Assembly (NCBI RefSeq): GCF_001541225.1
Contig: NZ_LMTS01000247.1
Span: 746-42,493 of the forward strand
DNA length: 41,748 bases
Direction of reading: 5' to 3'
From: Variovorax sp. WDL1
Lineage (GTDB): Bacteria > Pseudomonadota > Gammaproteobacteria > Burkholderiales > Burkholderiaceae_C
The position numbers and the translations under genes were made by a program. Positions within the stretch are counted from its first letter, which is position 1, and each line of letters starts with the position of its first letter. The notes beneath the pieces were generated by a model. The model made no database searches, was not told where the DNA came from, and saw only the letters and a list, made by a program, of their open reading frames with translations. Below are positions 7,844 through 16,501 of this stretch, one piece after another.

Positions 7844-8595
7844 GCACGAGCAGCGAGACTTCTTCGGAAGCGGGGGGCTCGCAGGCGGTCAAGGCCCAAC
7901 TGCGGCTGCGCGAGATGGTGCTGGCCGGCGAGCTGCCGGGCGGCACGCGCATCGCCGAGGTTGCGATCTCGGAGCAGCTGGGGGTTTCGCGCACGCCGGT
8001 GCGTAGCGCGCTCATGCGGCTCGAGCAGGAAGGCCTGCTCGAAGCCCTGCCCAACGGCGGCTATGCGGTGCGCACCTTCTCGGAACGCGACGTCGCCGAC
8101 GCCATCGAGCTGCGCGGCACGCTCGAAGGCCTGTCGGCACGTCTGGCGGCCGAGCGCGGCGCGGCGCCCGTGGTGCTGCGCGAGGCGCGCGCCTGCTTGC
8201 GCCGCATCGACGAACTGCTGAAGGAACCTGCGCTCGACGACGCCGCCTTCTCACGCTATGTGGAATTCAACGGGCAGTTCCATCGCCTCCTGTCCGAGAT
8301 GGCCGGCAGCCCGCTGCTCGCGCAGCAGATGGAGCGGGTGATCAACCTTCCCTTCGCGTCGCCCTCGGCCTTCGTGGTGGTGCAGGCCAATTCGCCGGCC
8401 GCGCGCGACATGCTGGTGATCGCGCAAGACCAGCATGGCCAGGTGCTCGACGCCATCGAGAACCGCGAAGGCTCGCGCGCCGAGGCGCTGATGCGCGAGC
8501 ACAGCCGCATCGCCCAGCGCAACCTGCGCGAGGCGCTGCATGGTGCGCACAACCACCCCCTGCCCGGCGTGCAATTGATTCGCCGGCGAGCCTGA
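7840..8595 (+). CDS. GntR-family transcriptional regulator (FCD/FadR subfamily)
   Basis: This is a 251-residue regulator. The winged-helix domain (about residues 17-82) contains the GntR signature in AEVAISEQLGVSRTPVRSAL and RLEQEGLLE. The rest is an all-helical FCD ligand-binding domain, with the acidic/His metal-site candidates in ELRGTLEG, FHRLLSE, DQHGQVLDAI and REHSRIA. The start is GTG at 7840, overlapping the oxygenase stop codon as GTGA, so translation is coupled. Its position between oxygenase and reductase genes suggests it controls this unit, probably as a repressor released by the substrate or a product, as VanR does for vanAB. The palindrome TGTATACA just upstream of the oxygenase gene is a candidate target. 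Confidence 0.88.
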   Translation: MSTSSETSSEAGGSQAVKAQLRLREMVLAGELPGGTRIAEVAISEQLGVSRTPVRSALMRLEQEGLLEALPNGGYAVRTFSERDVADAIELRGTLEGLSARLAAERGAAPVVLREARACLRRIDELLKEPALDDAAFSRYVEFNGQFHRLLSEMAGSPLLAQQMERVINLPFASPSAFVVVQANSPAARDMLVIAQDQHGQVLDAIENREGSRAEALMREHSRIAQRNLREALHGAHNHPLPGVQLIRRRA

Positions 8596-8612
8596 ACCCC
8601 ACCCATCTTGCG

Positions 8613-9623
8613 ATGAACAGCGAAATCCACTGGATGCCTGCGCGCATCACGGCCTGCCGCGATCTGACGCCCACGGTGCGTGAGTTCGAGCTCACGCCCG
8701 AAGCGGGCCTGGCGGCCGGCTACGAGCCCGGGTCCCATCTCCAGGTCCAGGTGCTCGTCGGCACCACTGGCGCAGGCCGGATGCAGAAGCGCCACTACTC
8801 GCTCGTGGGCGAGCCTGACGGGCGCGCGTGGCGCATCGCCGTCAAGCGCCTGGACGACGGCCGGGGCGGCTCGCTCGCGATGTGGCGCCTGGGGCCCGGC
8901 GATCGCCTGCTGGTGACGCAGCCGCAGAACCACTTCGGCCTCGACACCACGGCGCCCGGCTACCTGCTGGTGGCGGGCGGCATCGGCATCACGCCGATGG
9001 TCTTCATGGCGCAGCGCCTGGGCGCGCTGGCGGCGCGCAGGGGCGTGCCGGTGCGCATGCTCTACGGCGCGCGAAGTACCGAGGAGCTGGCCTACCTTCC
9101 GTTGCTGCAGAAGGCGCTCGGAGGCTCGCAAGCCACCAGCTTCCAGGCCCACGCCGGCAGCGCGCCCATCGATTTCGCCGCCGAGATCGAGGCGTTGCCC
9201 CCTGGCGGTCAGCTCTACACCTGCGGGCCGGTGCCGATGCTGGAGGCCGTCAAGCGCGCCTGGACGGCGGCTGGGCGACCGCCGGCAGACCTGCGCTTCG
9301 AGACCTTCGGCAGCAGCGGCCGGCTGCCGGCGCAGGCATTCGAAGTCCGCATTCCGCGTCATGACCTCAGCATCCAGGTGCCCGCGGAAAGCAGCCTGCT
9401 CGAAGCGCTGGAAGCCGCGGGCGTGCAGACGCTGTGGGATTGCCGTCGCGGCGAATGCGGCCTGTGCGCGATGGACGTGCTCGCCGTCGATGGCGAGATC
9501 GACCACCGCGACGTGTTCCTCAGCGAACAGGAGAAGCGCGAAGGCCAGCGTATCTGTGCCTGCGTGTCACGCGCGGTCGGCAGCATCACCCTCGATTCCG
9601 CGTGGCGGCCCGACACGCCGTGA
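8613..9623 (+). CDS. VanB/PDR-type oxidoreductase: flavin, NAD(P) and 2Fe-2S domains
   Basis: This 336-residue electron-transfer subunit passes electrons from NAD(P)H to the Rieske oxygenase. Domain order is flavin-binding barrel (RHYSLVGEP, 60-68), nucleotide domain (AGGIGITPM, 121-129, and the YTCGPVPML segment near 210-218) and a C-terminal plant-type ferredoxin. Its cluster ligands are Cys277, Cys282 and Cys285 (DCRRGECGLC), with a fourth Cys at about 315-317. This is the class IA reductase layout of phthalate dioxygenase reductase and VanB. It starts 17 bp after the GntR stop, completing an oxygenase-regulator-reductase unit. Confidence 0.9.
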   Translation: MNSEIHWMPARITACRDLTPTVREFELTPEAGLAAGYEPGSHLQVQVLVGTTGAGRMQKRHYSLVGEPDGRAWRIAVKRLDDGRGGSLAMWRLGPGDRLLVTQPQNHFGLDTTAPGYLLVAGGIGITPMVFMAQRLGALAARRGVPVRMLYGARSTEELAYLPLLQKALGGSQATSFQAHAGSAPIDFAAEIEALPPGGQLYTCGPVPMLEAVKRAWTAAGRPPADLRFETFGSSGRLPAQAFEVRIPRHDLSIQVPAESSLLEALEAAGVQTLWDCRRGECGLCAMDVLAVDGEIDHRDVFLSEQEKREGQRICACVSRAVGSITLDSAWRPDTP

Positions 9624-9692
9624 AGGCCCGGGGGCTTTGCGCGATCATCGCGCAAGCGATCGACGGATCGCGCAGAATCCAGGCCGGCGCGC

Positions 9693-9721
9693 TGGCGCCT
9701 TAGGTGTTTGCCAAGGCGCCA
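9693..9721 (+). terminator. Inverted repeat after the reductase gene
   Basis: TGGCGCCTT (9693-9701) and AAGGCGCCA (9713-9721) form a perfect 9-bp stem with an 11-nt loop, 70 bp after the reductase stop and 60 bp before the binding-protein start. No U-tract follows, so it could be a Rho-assisted terminator or an operator for the Liv operon. Confidence 0.4.
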
Positions 9722-9780
9722 ACGTCGATTCGATTGATCACAATACGCCCCGTTCCGATCCTCATCACAAGGAGACATCC

Positions 9781-10956
9781 ATGCAACGTCGCCACCTAAT
9801 GCAGGCCGCGAGCCTCACGGCCCTCGCTCTGGCCATGCCGCTGGCGCAGGCCCAGGGCAACACCTTCAAGATCGGCCTGGTGCTGCCGATGACAGGGCAG
9901 CAGGCCACCACCGGCCGGCAGATCGAGGCCGCGGCCCGGCTCTACATGGCGCAGAACGGCGACACCGTGGCGGGCAGGAAGATCGAGCTGATCATCAAGG
10001 ACGACACCAGCCTGCCCGACGTGACCAAGCGCCTGGCGCAGGAGCTGGTGGTGAACGACAAGGTCAACGTGCTGGCAGGCTTCGGCATCACCCCCTCGGC
10101 CATGGCCACCGCGCCCATCGCCACCCAGTCGAAGACGCCGATGGTGGTGATGGCCGCCGCCACCTCCAGCATCACGGAGGCCTCGCCCTACATCGTGCGC
10201 ACCAGCTTCACGCTGCCGCAGGTGTCGGTGGCGATGGGCGACTGGGCGCCCAAGAACGGCGTGAAGTCGGTGGTCACGTTGGTCACCGACTACGGGCCGG
10301 GCAACGACGCCGAGAAGTTCTTCGTCGAGCGCTTCCAGCTCAACGGGGGCAAGGTACTCGACAAGCTGCGCGTGCCGTTGCGCAACCCGGATTTCGCGCC
10401 CTTCCTGCAGAAGGTGCGCGACGCCAAGCCGGACGCGCTGTTCGTCTTCGTGCCCTCGGGCGCCGGCGCGGCGGTGATGAAGCAGTTCATCGAGCGCGGC
10501 ATGGACAAGGCCGGCATCAAGATGATCGCCACCGGCGACGTGACGGACGACGACCAGCTCAACGACATGGGCGACGGCGCCCTGGGCGTGGTCACCACGC
10601 ACCACTATTCGGCGGCACACCCGTCGGCGGCCAACAAGAAGTTCGTCGAGGCCTTCCAGAAGGCCAACAAGAACATGCGTCCCAACTTCATGGCGATGGG
10701 CGGCTACGACGGCATGCGCGTGATCTACGAGGCGCTCAAGGCCACCAAGGGGCAGGGCGGCGGCGATGCGCTGCTGGCGGCGATGAAGGGGCAGCTCTTC
10801 GAGAGCCCGCGCGGCCAGGTGCTGATCGACGCGCAGACGCGCGACATCGTGCAGGACGTGTACCTGCGCAAGGTCGAGAAAAAGGACGGGCAGCTCTACA
10901 ACGTGGAGTTCGACGTGATCAAGGCGGTGAAGGATCCGGGCAAGAACAAGCAGTGA
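9781..10956 (+). CDS. Liv-type ABC transporter periplasmic substrate-binding protein
   Basis: This 391-residue Leu/Ile/Val-binding-protein-fold receptor delivers substrate to the permeases encoded downstream. The ATG at 9781 follows AAGGAG with good spacing, although the frame is open much further upstream. Residues 1-24 are a Sec signal peptide (MQRRHLMQAASLTALALAM, cleavage after AQA). The mature start FKIGLVLPMTGQQATTGRQI is typical of peripla_BP_6 proteins, and NKKFVEAFQKANKNMRPNFMAMGGYDGMRVI is the usual C-terminal lobe motif (split here as NKKFVEAFQK and GYDGMRVIYEAL). In this lineage such receptors often bind aromatic acids rather than branched-chain amino acids. The neighbouring oxygenase unit makes an aromatic ligand plausible but unproven. 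Confidence 0.9.
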   Translation: MQRRHLMQAASLTALALAMPLAQAQGNTFKIGLVLPMTGQQATTGRQIEAAARLYMAQNGDTVAGRKIELIIKDDTSLPDVTKRLAQELVVNDKVNVLAGFGITPSAMATAPIATQSKTPMVVMAAATSSITEASPYIVRTSFTLPQVSVAMGDWAPKNGVKSVVTLVTDYGPGNDAEKFFVERFQLNGGKVLDKLRVPLRNPDFAPFLQKVRDAKPDALFVFVPSGAGAAVMKQFIERGMDKAGIKMIATGDVTDDDQLNDMGDGALGVVTTHHYSAAHPSAANKKFVEAFQKANKNMRPNFMAMGGYDGMRVIYEALKATKGQGGGDALLAAMKGQLFESPRGQVLIDAQTRDIVQDVYLRKVEKKDGQLYNVEFDVIKAVKDPGKNKQ

Positions 10957-10997
10957 TTCATCAAGCGACCGCGCGCTCCAGCCGCATGACCCCGCCG

Positions 10998-11100
10998 CGC
11001 TCCCTTCGGGAGACACCGCGGAACCGGCTTTGCCGGGCCGCAGGTGTTGCTCCCGGTAGGGGGTGGGCGCCCGACACGAAGTGCGGGCAACCTGGGGGCG
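10998..11100 (+). other. Structured intergenic element between the binding-protein and permease genes
   Basis: The 148-bp gap inside the Liv operon holds two hairpins. CTCCC (11000-11004) and GGGAG (11008-11012) close a TTC loop. GCCCG-A-CAC (11069-11077) and GTG-CGGGC (11081-11088) close a GAA loop. G-runs flank both. The position suggests an mRNA-stability or attenuation element that lets receptor outnumber permease. It may also be a dispersed genomic repeat, because its composition is unlike a normal leader. Confidence 0.5.
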
Positions 11101-11104
11101 AGCC

Positions 11105-11977
11105 ATGTTGACCATTCTTTTCGACGGCATCGCCTACGGCATGCTGCTGTTCGTGCTCGCAGTCGGCCTGGCGGTGACGCTGGGGCTGATGAACTTCATC
11201 AACCTCGCGCACGGGGCCTTCGCGATGGCTGGCGGCTACCTGACGGTGTTCGCGATGCAGAAGGCGGGCGTGCCCTTCCTGGCCTGCCTGCCGCTGGCCT
11301 TCATCGTGGTCGGCCTGGCGGGCGCGCTGCTGGAACGCACGCTCTACCGGCCGATGTACGGCAAGCCGCACCTGGACCAGGTGCTGTTCTCGATCGGCCT
11401 GGCCTTCATGGCGGTGGCGGCCATCGACTACTTCGTCGGCTCCTCGCAGCAGAACATCCACCTGCCCGAATGGCTGCGGGGCCGCAGCGAGATCGGCGAG
11501 GATCCGTGGCTGCTGGGCATGGGGCACTACCGGCTCTTCATCATCGCGGTATGCGCCGTGCTCACCGTGGTGCTGCAGCTCATCCTCTCCAAGACGCGCT
11601 TCGGCAGCCGGCTGCGCGCAGCGGTGGACGATCCGCGCGTGGCGGCCGGACTCGGCATCAACGTCAACGTGGTGTTCCTCCTGACCTTTGCGGTCGGCTC
11701 GGGGCTCGCGGGCCTGGGTGGCGCGCTCGGGGCCGAGATCCTCGGCATGGACCCGACCTTCCCGCTCAAGTACATGATCTATTTCCTGATCGTGGTCTCG
11801 GTCGGCGGCACCTCGTCGATCACCGGGCCCCTGCTGGCCGCGCTGTTGCTCGGAATCGCCGACGTGGCGGGCAAGTACTTCATCCCCAAGATGGGGGCCT
11901 TCACGGTCTACCTTTTGATGATCCTGATCCTGATGTGGCGCCCGCAGGGATTGTTCACGCGCCGGGGAGGGCGCTAG
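11105..11977 (+). CDS. livH: Liv-type ABC transporter permease (LivH family)
   Basis: This is a 290-residue inner-membrane permease. The ATG at 11105 gives MLTILFDGIAYGMLLFVLAVG, the usual LivH N-terminus; an earlier in-frame start at 11063 would add a non-conserved tail. Family motifs include GLMNFINLAHGAFAMAGGY and, near the C-terminus, the cytoplasmic coupling loop region FGSRLRAAVDDPRVAAGLGI followed by NVNVVF. Hydrophobic segments run throughout, about eight in total. It pairs with the LivM-type protein encoded 3 bp downstream to form the channel. A structured gap separates it from the receptor gene. Confidence 0.92.
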   Translation: MLTILFDGIAYGMLLFVLAVGLAVTLGLMNFINLAHGAFAMAGGYLTVFAMQKAGVPFLACLPLAFIVVGLAGALLERTLYRPMYGKPHLDQVLFSIGLAFMAVAAIDYFVGSSQQNIHLPEWLRGRSEIGEDPWLLGMGHYRLFIIAVCAVLTVVLQLILSKTRFGSRLRAAVDDPRVAAGLGINVNVVFLLTFAVGSGLAGLGGALGAEILGMDPTFPLKYMIYFLIVVSVGGTSSITGPLLAALLLGIADVAGKYFIPKMGAFTVYLLMILILMWRPQGLFTRRGGR

Positions 11978-11980
11978 CCA

Positions 11981-12948
11981 ATGGATTCACGCGACGCGCT
12001 GCTGGCCAGGACGCGCTGGCGGCCCTGGGAGTTCGTCTTCTGGGCGGTGGTCTTCGTGCTGCCGGGGCTGCTGCCCTCGAAGGCGCTGATGATCAACGAG
12101 ATCGCGATCATCGCGCTCTTCGCGCTGTCGCTGGACCTGATCCTCGGCTACACCGGCATCGTGTCGCTCGGGCATGCGGCCTTCTTCGGCTTCGGCGCCT
12201 ACACGTCGGCCCTCTTCGCCAAGCACGTGATGCCGGACCCGACCGTGGGCCTGCTGGTCGCCATCGCCGCCTCGGCCGCGCTCGGCGCCGTGGCCAGCAT
12301 CACCATCTTGCGCGGCAGCGACCTCACGCGGCTGATGGTCACGCTGGGCACCGCGCTGCTGCTGCTCGAGTTGGCCAACAAGCTGGACTGGCTCACCGGT
12401 GGCGCCGACGGGTTGCAGGGCGTGGTGATGGGGCCGGTGCTGGGCATGTTCGACTTCGACCTCTACGGCCGCACGGCGGCCTGGTACTCGCTTGCGGTGC
12501 TGTTGCTGCTGTTCCTCGTGATGCGGCGGCTGGTGCAGTCCTCCTTCGGCGCCACGCTCAAGGCGATTCGCGACAACCGGCTGCGCGCAATGGCGATCGG
12601 CATTCCCGTCGTCTCGCGCATCGCGGTGATCTACACCGTGGCCGCCGCGGTGGCCGGCGCGGCGGGCGCGCTGCTGGCTCAAACGACCGGCTTCGCCTCG
12701 CTCGACGTGCTGGCCTTCGACCGATCGGCCGACGTGCTGCTGATGCTGGTGATCGGCGGCGTGGGGTGGCTCTACGGCGGCATCGCCGGAGCCATCGTCT
12801 TCAAGCTGCTGCAGGACACGCTGTCGACCGTGACGCCACAGTACTGGATGTTCTGGATCGGGCTGATCCTGGTGCTGCTGGTGCTGGTCGGGCGAGACCG
12901 CCTGCTCAGGCCCTGGACCTGGTTCGGCCGGCGCGCGGGGGCGGTGCG

Positions 12949-12952
<4 letters not shown>
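11981..12952 (+). CDS. livM: Liv-type ABC transporter permease (LivM family)
   Basis: This is a 323-residue inner-membrane permease, the second channel subunit. It has the LivM signatures LDLILGYTGIVSLGHAAFFG near the N-terminus, the coupling-loop segment FGATLKAIRDNRLRAMAIGI, and AAAVAGAAGALLAQTTGF further on. The start codon lies 3 bp after the livH stop, and the stop overlaps the livG start as ATGA, so the genes are translationally coupled. A charged C-terminal tail (RDRLLRPWTWFGRRAGAVR) ends the protein. Confidence 0.92.
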
Positions 12953-13699
<747 letters not shown>

Positions 13700-13707
<8 letters not shown>

Positions 13708-14404
13708 GCTGCTGCGCATCGAGAAACTTAGCGCGGGGTACGGAGAGGCCGTGGTGCTGCACGACGTTTCGCTCCACCTCGGCGAAGGCCAGACGCTGGC
13801 GCTGCTGGGCCGCAACGGGACCGGCAAGACCACGCTGATCAATACGCTGGCCGGCGCGACGCGCCAGCACGGCGGCAGCATCGCGCTCTCGGGCGCGGCG
13901 CTGCACAAGCTCTCGCCGCACCAGCGCGCGGCAGCGGGCATCGGCTGGGTGCCGCAGGAGCGCAACATCTTCAAGTCGCTCACGGTGCACGAGAACCTGA
14001 CGGCAGTGGAGCGACCCGGCCGGTGGAACCCGCAGCGCGTCTACGAGATGTTCCCTCGACTGGCCGAGCGCAAGCGCAACCTGGGCACGCAGCTGTCGGG
14101 CGGCGAGCAGCAAATGCTGGCCGTCGGCCGGGCGCTGGTGGTGAATCCGCGGCTGCTGCTGCTCGACGAGCCGCTCGAGGGACTGGCGCCGATTCTCGTG
14201 GAGGAGCTGCTGCGCGCAATCCGCCGTATCACGCAGGACGAGGGGCTCGCGGCCATCATCGTCGAGCAGCATCCGCAGGCCATCCTCGCGATCTCCGACG
14301 AGGCGGTGGTGCTCGACCATGGCACGGTGGTGCATGCCGATCGCGCGGCGACCCTGCGCGCCCAGCCCGAGGTGCTGGAGCGCTTGCTGGGCGTCTCGCG
14401 CTGA
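13700..14404 (+). CDS. livF: Liv-type ABC transporter ATP-binding protein (LivF family)
   Basis: This is a 234-residue second ATPase, completing a five-gene importer. It has Walker A GRNGTGKTT, the LivF-typical GWVPQERNIFKSLTVHENL region, signature LSGGEQQMLAVGRAL, Walker B LLLLDEPLEGLAP and switch His in VEQHPQAIL. It starts 8 bp inside livG. Its stop lies 19 bp from the stop of a convergent gene for a second Liv-type binding protein, with no obvious terminator hairpin between them. Confidence 0.93.
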
Positions 14405-14423
14405 CTGTGCGCCGGACCCCCGT

Positions 14424-15560
14424 TCACCAGCGGTCTGAACTCATCAGCGGTTCCCAGCGTCCTCCGCGCGGTCGATAGACGCCCACGCTGCCGTAGATCT
14501 GCTCGCCGTCGGGACCGAACTTCATCACATTGGTGACGGGGGCCATGAAGTCGAGCTCGCGAAGCTTGGCGGTCAGCACCTTGCCGTCGACCGACTTGGC
14601 CCGCTGCACGGCGTTGGACAGCAGGTACATGGCATCGTAGGTGTAGTGGGAGCCATACACCGGTGCGTGGCCATATGCAGCGCTGAAGGCGGCGACGAAC
14701 TTCGCGCCGCGGTAGAACTCCCTCGGTTCCAGCACGGGCGACGTGGCGAAGACTTCGAGCGGGAGCTGCTGTGCCAGCAGCTTGTTGGTCTTGAGCGTGT
14801 CGCCGCCGACGATCTTGATGTTGTTCAGGCCGGCATCTGCCAGCTGCTCGATGAGCGCGACGACTTGAAAGTCCGCAAGGGTCGTGACGATGGTCTCGAC
14901 CGAACGGGTCTTCAACTCCTTGACCAGCGAACCGAATTCGGTGGTCTTGTCGTCGAATGATCGGCGCAGGGCGACGGTCCGGCCATGGGCGTTGAGCGAC
15001 TTTTCCGCCAGTTCAGCCAACGCCTTGCCATAGGACGAGCTGTCGTCGACGACAGCACAGGCGCCTGCGCTCTCGCTGAGCGTCGTGGCCGCGTAGGCGC
15101 CCATCGCGCGCCCCTGGATCGTATCGCTGGCCACCAGTCGCAGCGTCGTCGGAAAGCCGAGCTGCGTGTACTGGGGCTGGGTGGAAATGGCGAGCTGCGG
15201 AATGTTCTTCGCAGCGTAGATGGGCGCGGCCTGGATGCTCACGCCGGAATTGAGGTGACCGATGACCGCGACCACCCCCTCGTCGACAAGATGGCGCGCA
15301 ACCTGCTCGCCGACGCCGGGGCTCGATTGATCGTCGACGGCGACGATCTCGAAACGCAATGTCTTGCCGTCCACCGCGACGCCGCTGGCGTTGATTTCCT
15401 TCACCGCCAGCTCGACGCCCTGGAGCATGTCCTTGCCCAGGGCGGCCAGCGGACCCGACAAAGGCTGGGCGACGCCGATCTTCACCGTGTCGGGGACCTT
15501 GGAACAGGCGATGAGCCCGACGAGCGCGAGTGCCGCAAAGCCAATACCGATGAGTCTCAT
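14424..15560 (-). CDS. Liv-type ABC transporter substrate-binding lipoprotein
   Basis: This is a 378-residue periplasmic binding protein. The N-terminus has a lipoprotein signal peptide with lipobox LIAC (Cys19), so it should be membrane-tethered, unlike the soluble receptor encoded at 9781. The mature region begins VKIGVAQPLSGPLAALGKDM and has the LIV-fold segments VVAVIGHLNSGVSIQAAPIY and HYTYDAMYLLSNAVQRAKS (peripla_BP_6). It is convergent with livF and may be an alternative receptor for that permease or serve another one. The start codon at 15560 is preceded by an AGGGGGG ribosome binding site that lies in one arm of an inverted repeat. Confidence 0.88.
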   Translation of the reverse strand: MRLIGIGFAALALVGLIACSKVPDTVKIGVAQPLSGPLAALGKDMLQGVELAVKEINASGVAVDGKTLRFEIVAVDDQSSPGVGEQVARHLVDEGVVAVIGHLNSGVSIQAAPIYAAKNIPQLAISTQPQYTQLGFPTTLRLVASDTIQGRAMGAYAATTLSESAGACAVVDDSSSYGKALAELAEKSLNAHGRTVALRRSFDDKTTEFGSLVKELKTRSVETIVTTLADFQVVALIEQLADAGLNNIKIVGGDTLKTNKLLAQQLPLEVFATSPVLEPREFYRGAKFVAAFSAAYGHAPVYGSHYTYDAMYLLSNAVQRAKSVDGKVLTAKLRELDFMAPVTNVMKFGPDGEQIYGSVGVYRPRGGRWEPLMSSDRW

Positions 15561-15562
15561 GA

Positions 15563-15602
15563 ACCCCCCTGAAAGTTGTAGAAAAAAATTCTACGAGGGG
15601 GT
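15563..15602 (-). promoter_or_regulatory. Inverted repeat enclosing the ribosome binding site of the lipoprotein binding protein
   Basis: Outer arms ACCCCC (15563-15568) and GGGGGT (15597-15602), plus inner arms GTAGAA (15578-15583) and TTCTAC (15589-15594), form a two-part stem around a 5-nt loop. On the minus-strand mRNA the 3' outer arm is the G-rich ribosome binding site three bases before AUG. Folding would therefore hide it: a candidate translational switch, or alternatively a DNA operator. Confidence 0.5.
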
Positions 15603-15710
15603 CCTGGCGATCTCGGGCGGTCGAACAGATTTCGCGAGCATTCATCTCACGATGGTCGACAAGCGCAGGGCAGGCAACGAAGAAGGCGCTCGAGACGCCT
15701 GCGCGACCGT

Positions 15711-16328
15711 TCAGTAGCCGACGGTGAAGCGCTGGCGGGGATGCGCGTGCTTCTCGATCTCGTCTGCCATGGCGATCGCATAGTCCTCCATCGAGATCCA
15801 GCTCTTGCCATTGGAGTCAGCCAGCAACTGGTCGCCGCCGGTGCGGTAGCGGCCTGTTCGCTCGCCCGGCTCGAGCAGCGCAGACGGCGAAAGGAAGGTC
15901 CAGTCCAGTTCCTTCTCGGCGCGCAGCGCCTCCAGAAAGCTGCGGCCCGCCAGCGCCTCGGCCTTGTAGGCAGAGGGGAACTCGGGCGTATCCACCAGCG
16001 TCCTGCCCGGCGCAATCTCGAGGCTGCCCGCGCCACCTACCACCAGCAGGCGCGGCACTCCGGCCTGCTTCGCCGCGGCGATGGCGGTGCCCGCGTCGAT
16101 GCCGCCCGCGAAGTGGGTTGCGCTGACGACGGCGTCATGGCCGCGCAGCAACGGCACCAGCGCGTCGAGCCGGGTGGCATCGGCCTGTTGGGGCGTGAGC
16201 CCGGGCTTGGGCTGGACCTTGCCGATGTCTCGCGCGATGCCTGTGACGGTGTGGCCGCGTGCAAGCAACTCGTTGGCGATGCGTGAACCGACGCGGCCGG
16301 TGATGCCGAGGATGGCGAAGTGGCTCAT
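15711..16328 (-). CDS. NAD(P)-binding protein, NmrA/YwnB-like atypical short-chain dehydrogenase
   Basis: This is a 205-residue Rossmann-fold protein. The ATG at 16328 has an AGGAG site upstream; the frame is open to 16358 but the extra residues are not family-like. The nucleotide loop is GITGRVG (8-14), and HDAVVSATHF and RLLVVGGAGSLEIAPG follow the pattern of NmrA-like and YwnB/anti-sense NAD(P)H:flavin-type reductases (PF13460). No Tyr-x3-Lys catalytic pair is evident, so it may be a redox sensor or a quinone/flavin reductase rather than a classic dehydrogenase. It is divergent from a LysR gene, the usual arrangement for such reductases and their regulators. Confidence 0.83.
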   Translation of the reverse strand: MSHFAILGITGRVGSRIANELLARGHTVTGIARDIGKVQPKPGLTPQQADATRLDALVPLLRGHDAVVSATHFAGGIDAGTAIAAAKQAGVPRLLVVGGAGSLEIAPGRTLVDTPEFPSAYKAEALAGRSFLEALRAEKELDWTFLSPSALLEPGERTGRYRTGGDQLLADSNGKSWISMEDYAIAMADEIEKHAHPRQRFTVGY

Positions 16329-16421
16329 GGAAGAACTCCTGGTTGAAGGGAAAGACAAGGACTCCAGGCGCTCGGGAAACTTGCCGAACCGCTGCGAGAT
16401 GCCTCCGGTTGCCGGGGTGCG

Positions 16422-16446
16422 GGAACGATCTTATGTTTCTCGTTCC
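16422..16446. promoter_or_regulatory. Inverted repeat in a divergent regulator promoter
   Basis: GGAACGA (16422-16428) and TCGTTCC (16440-16446) are perfect 7-bp arms separated by 11 bp. They lie in the 173-bp gap between the NmrA-like and LysR genes. Size and place fit a LysR binding site. Confidence 0.5.
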
Positions 16447-16501
16447 GATCGAAAAACCGCTTAGCATGCAAAGGTTTGTTGCTTGAATCGACCAGATCTT
16501 T

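Noticed and set aside
6586..8595. A single 669-codon frame spanning the oxygenase region and the GntR gene as one protein
   Set aside because: Only its last 251 codons (from 7840) are protein-like. The upstream part is out of frame with the Rieske oxygenase, whose own frame carries the metal ligands.
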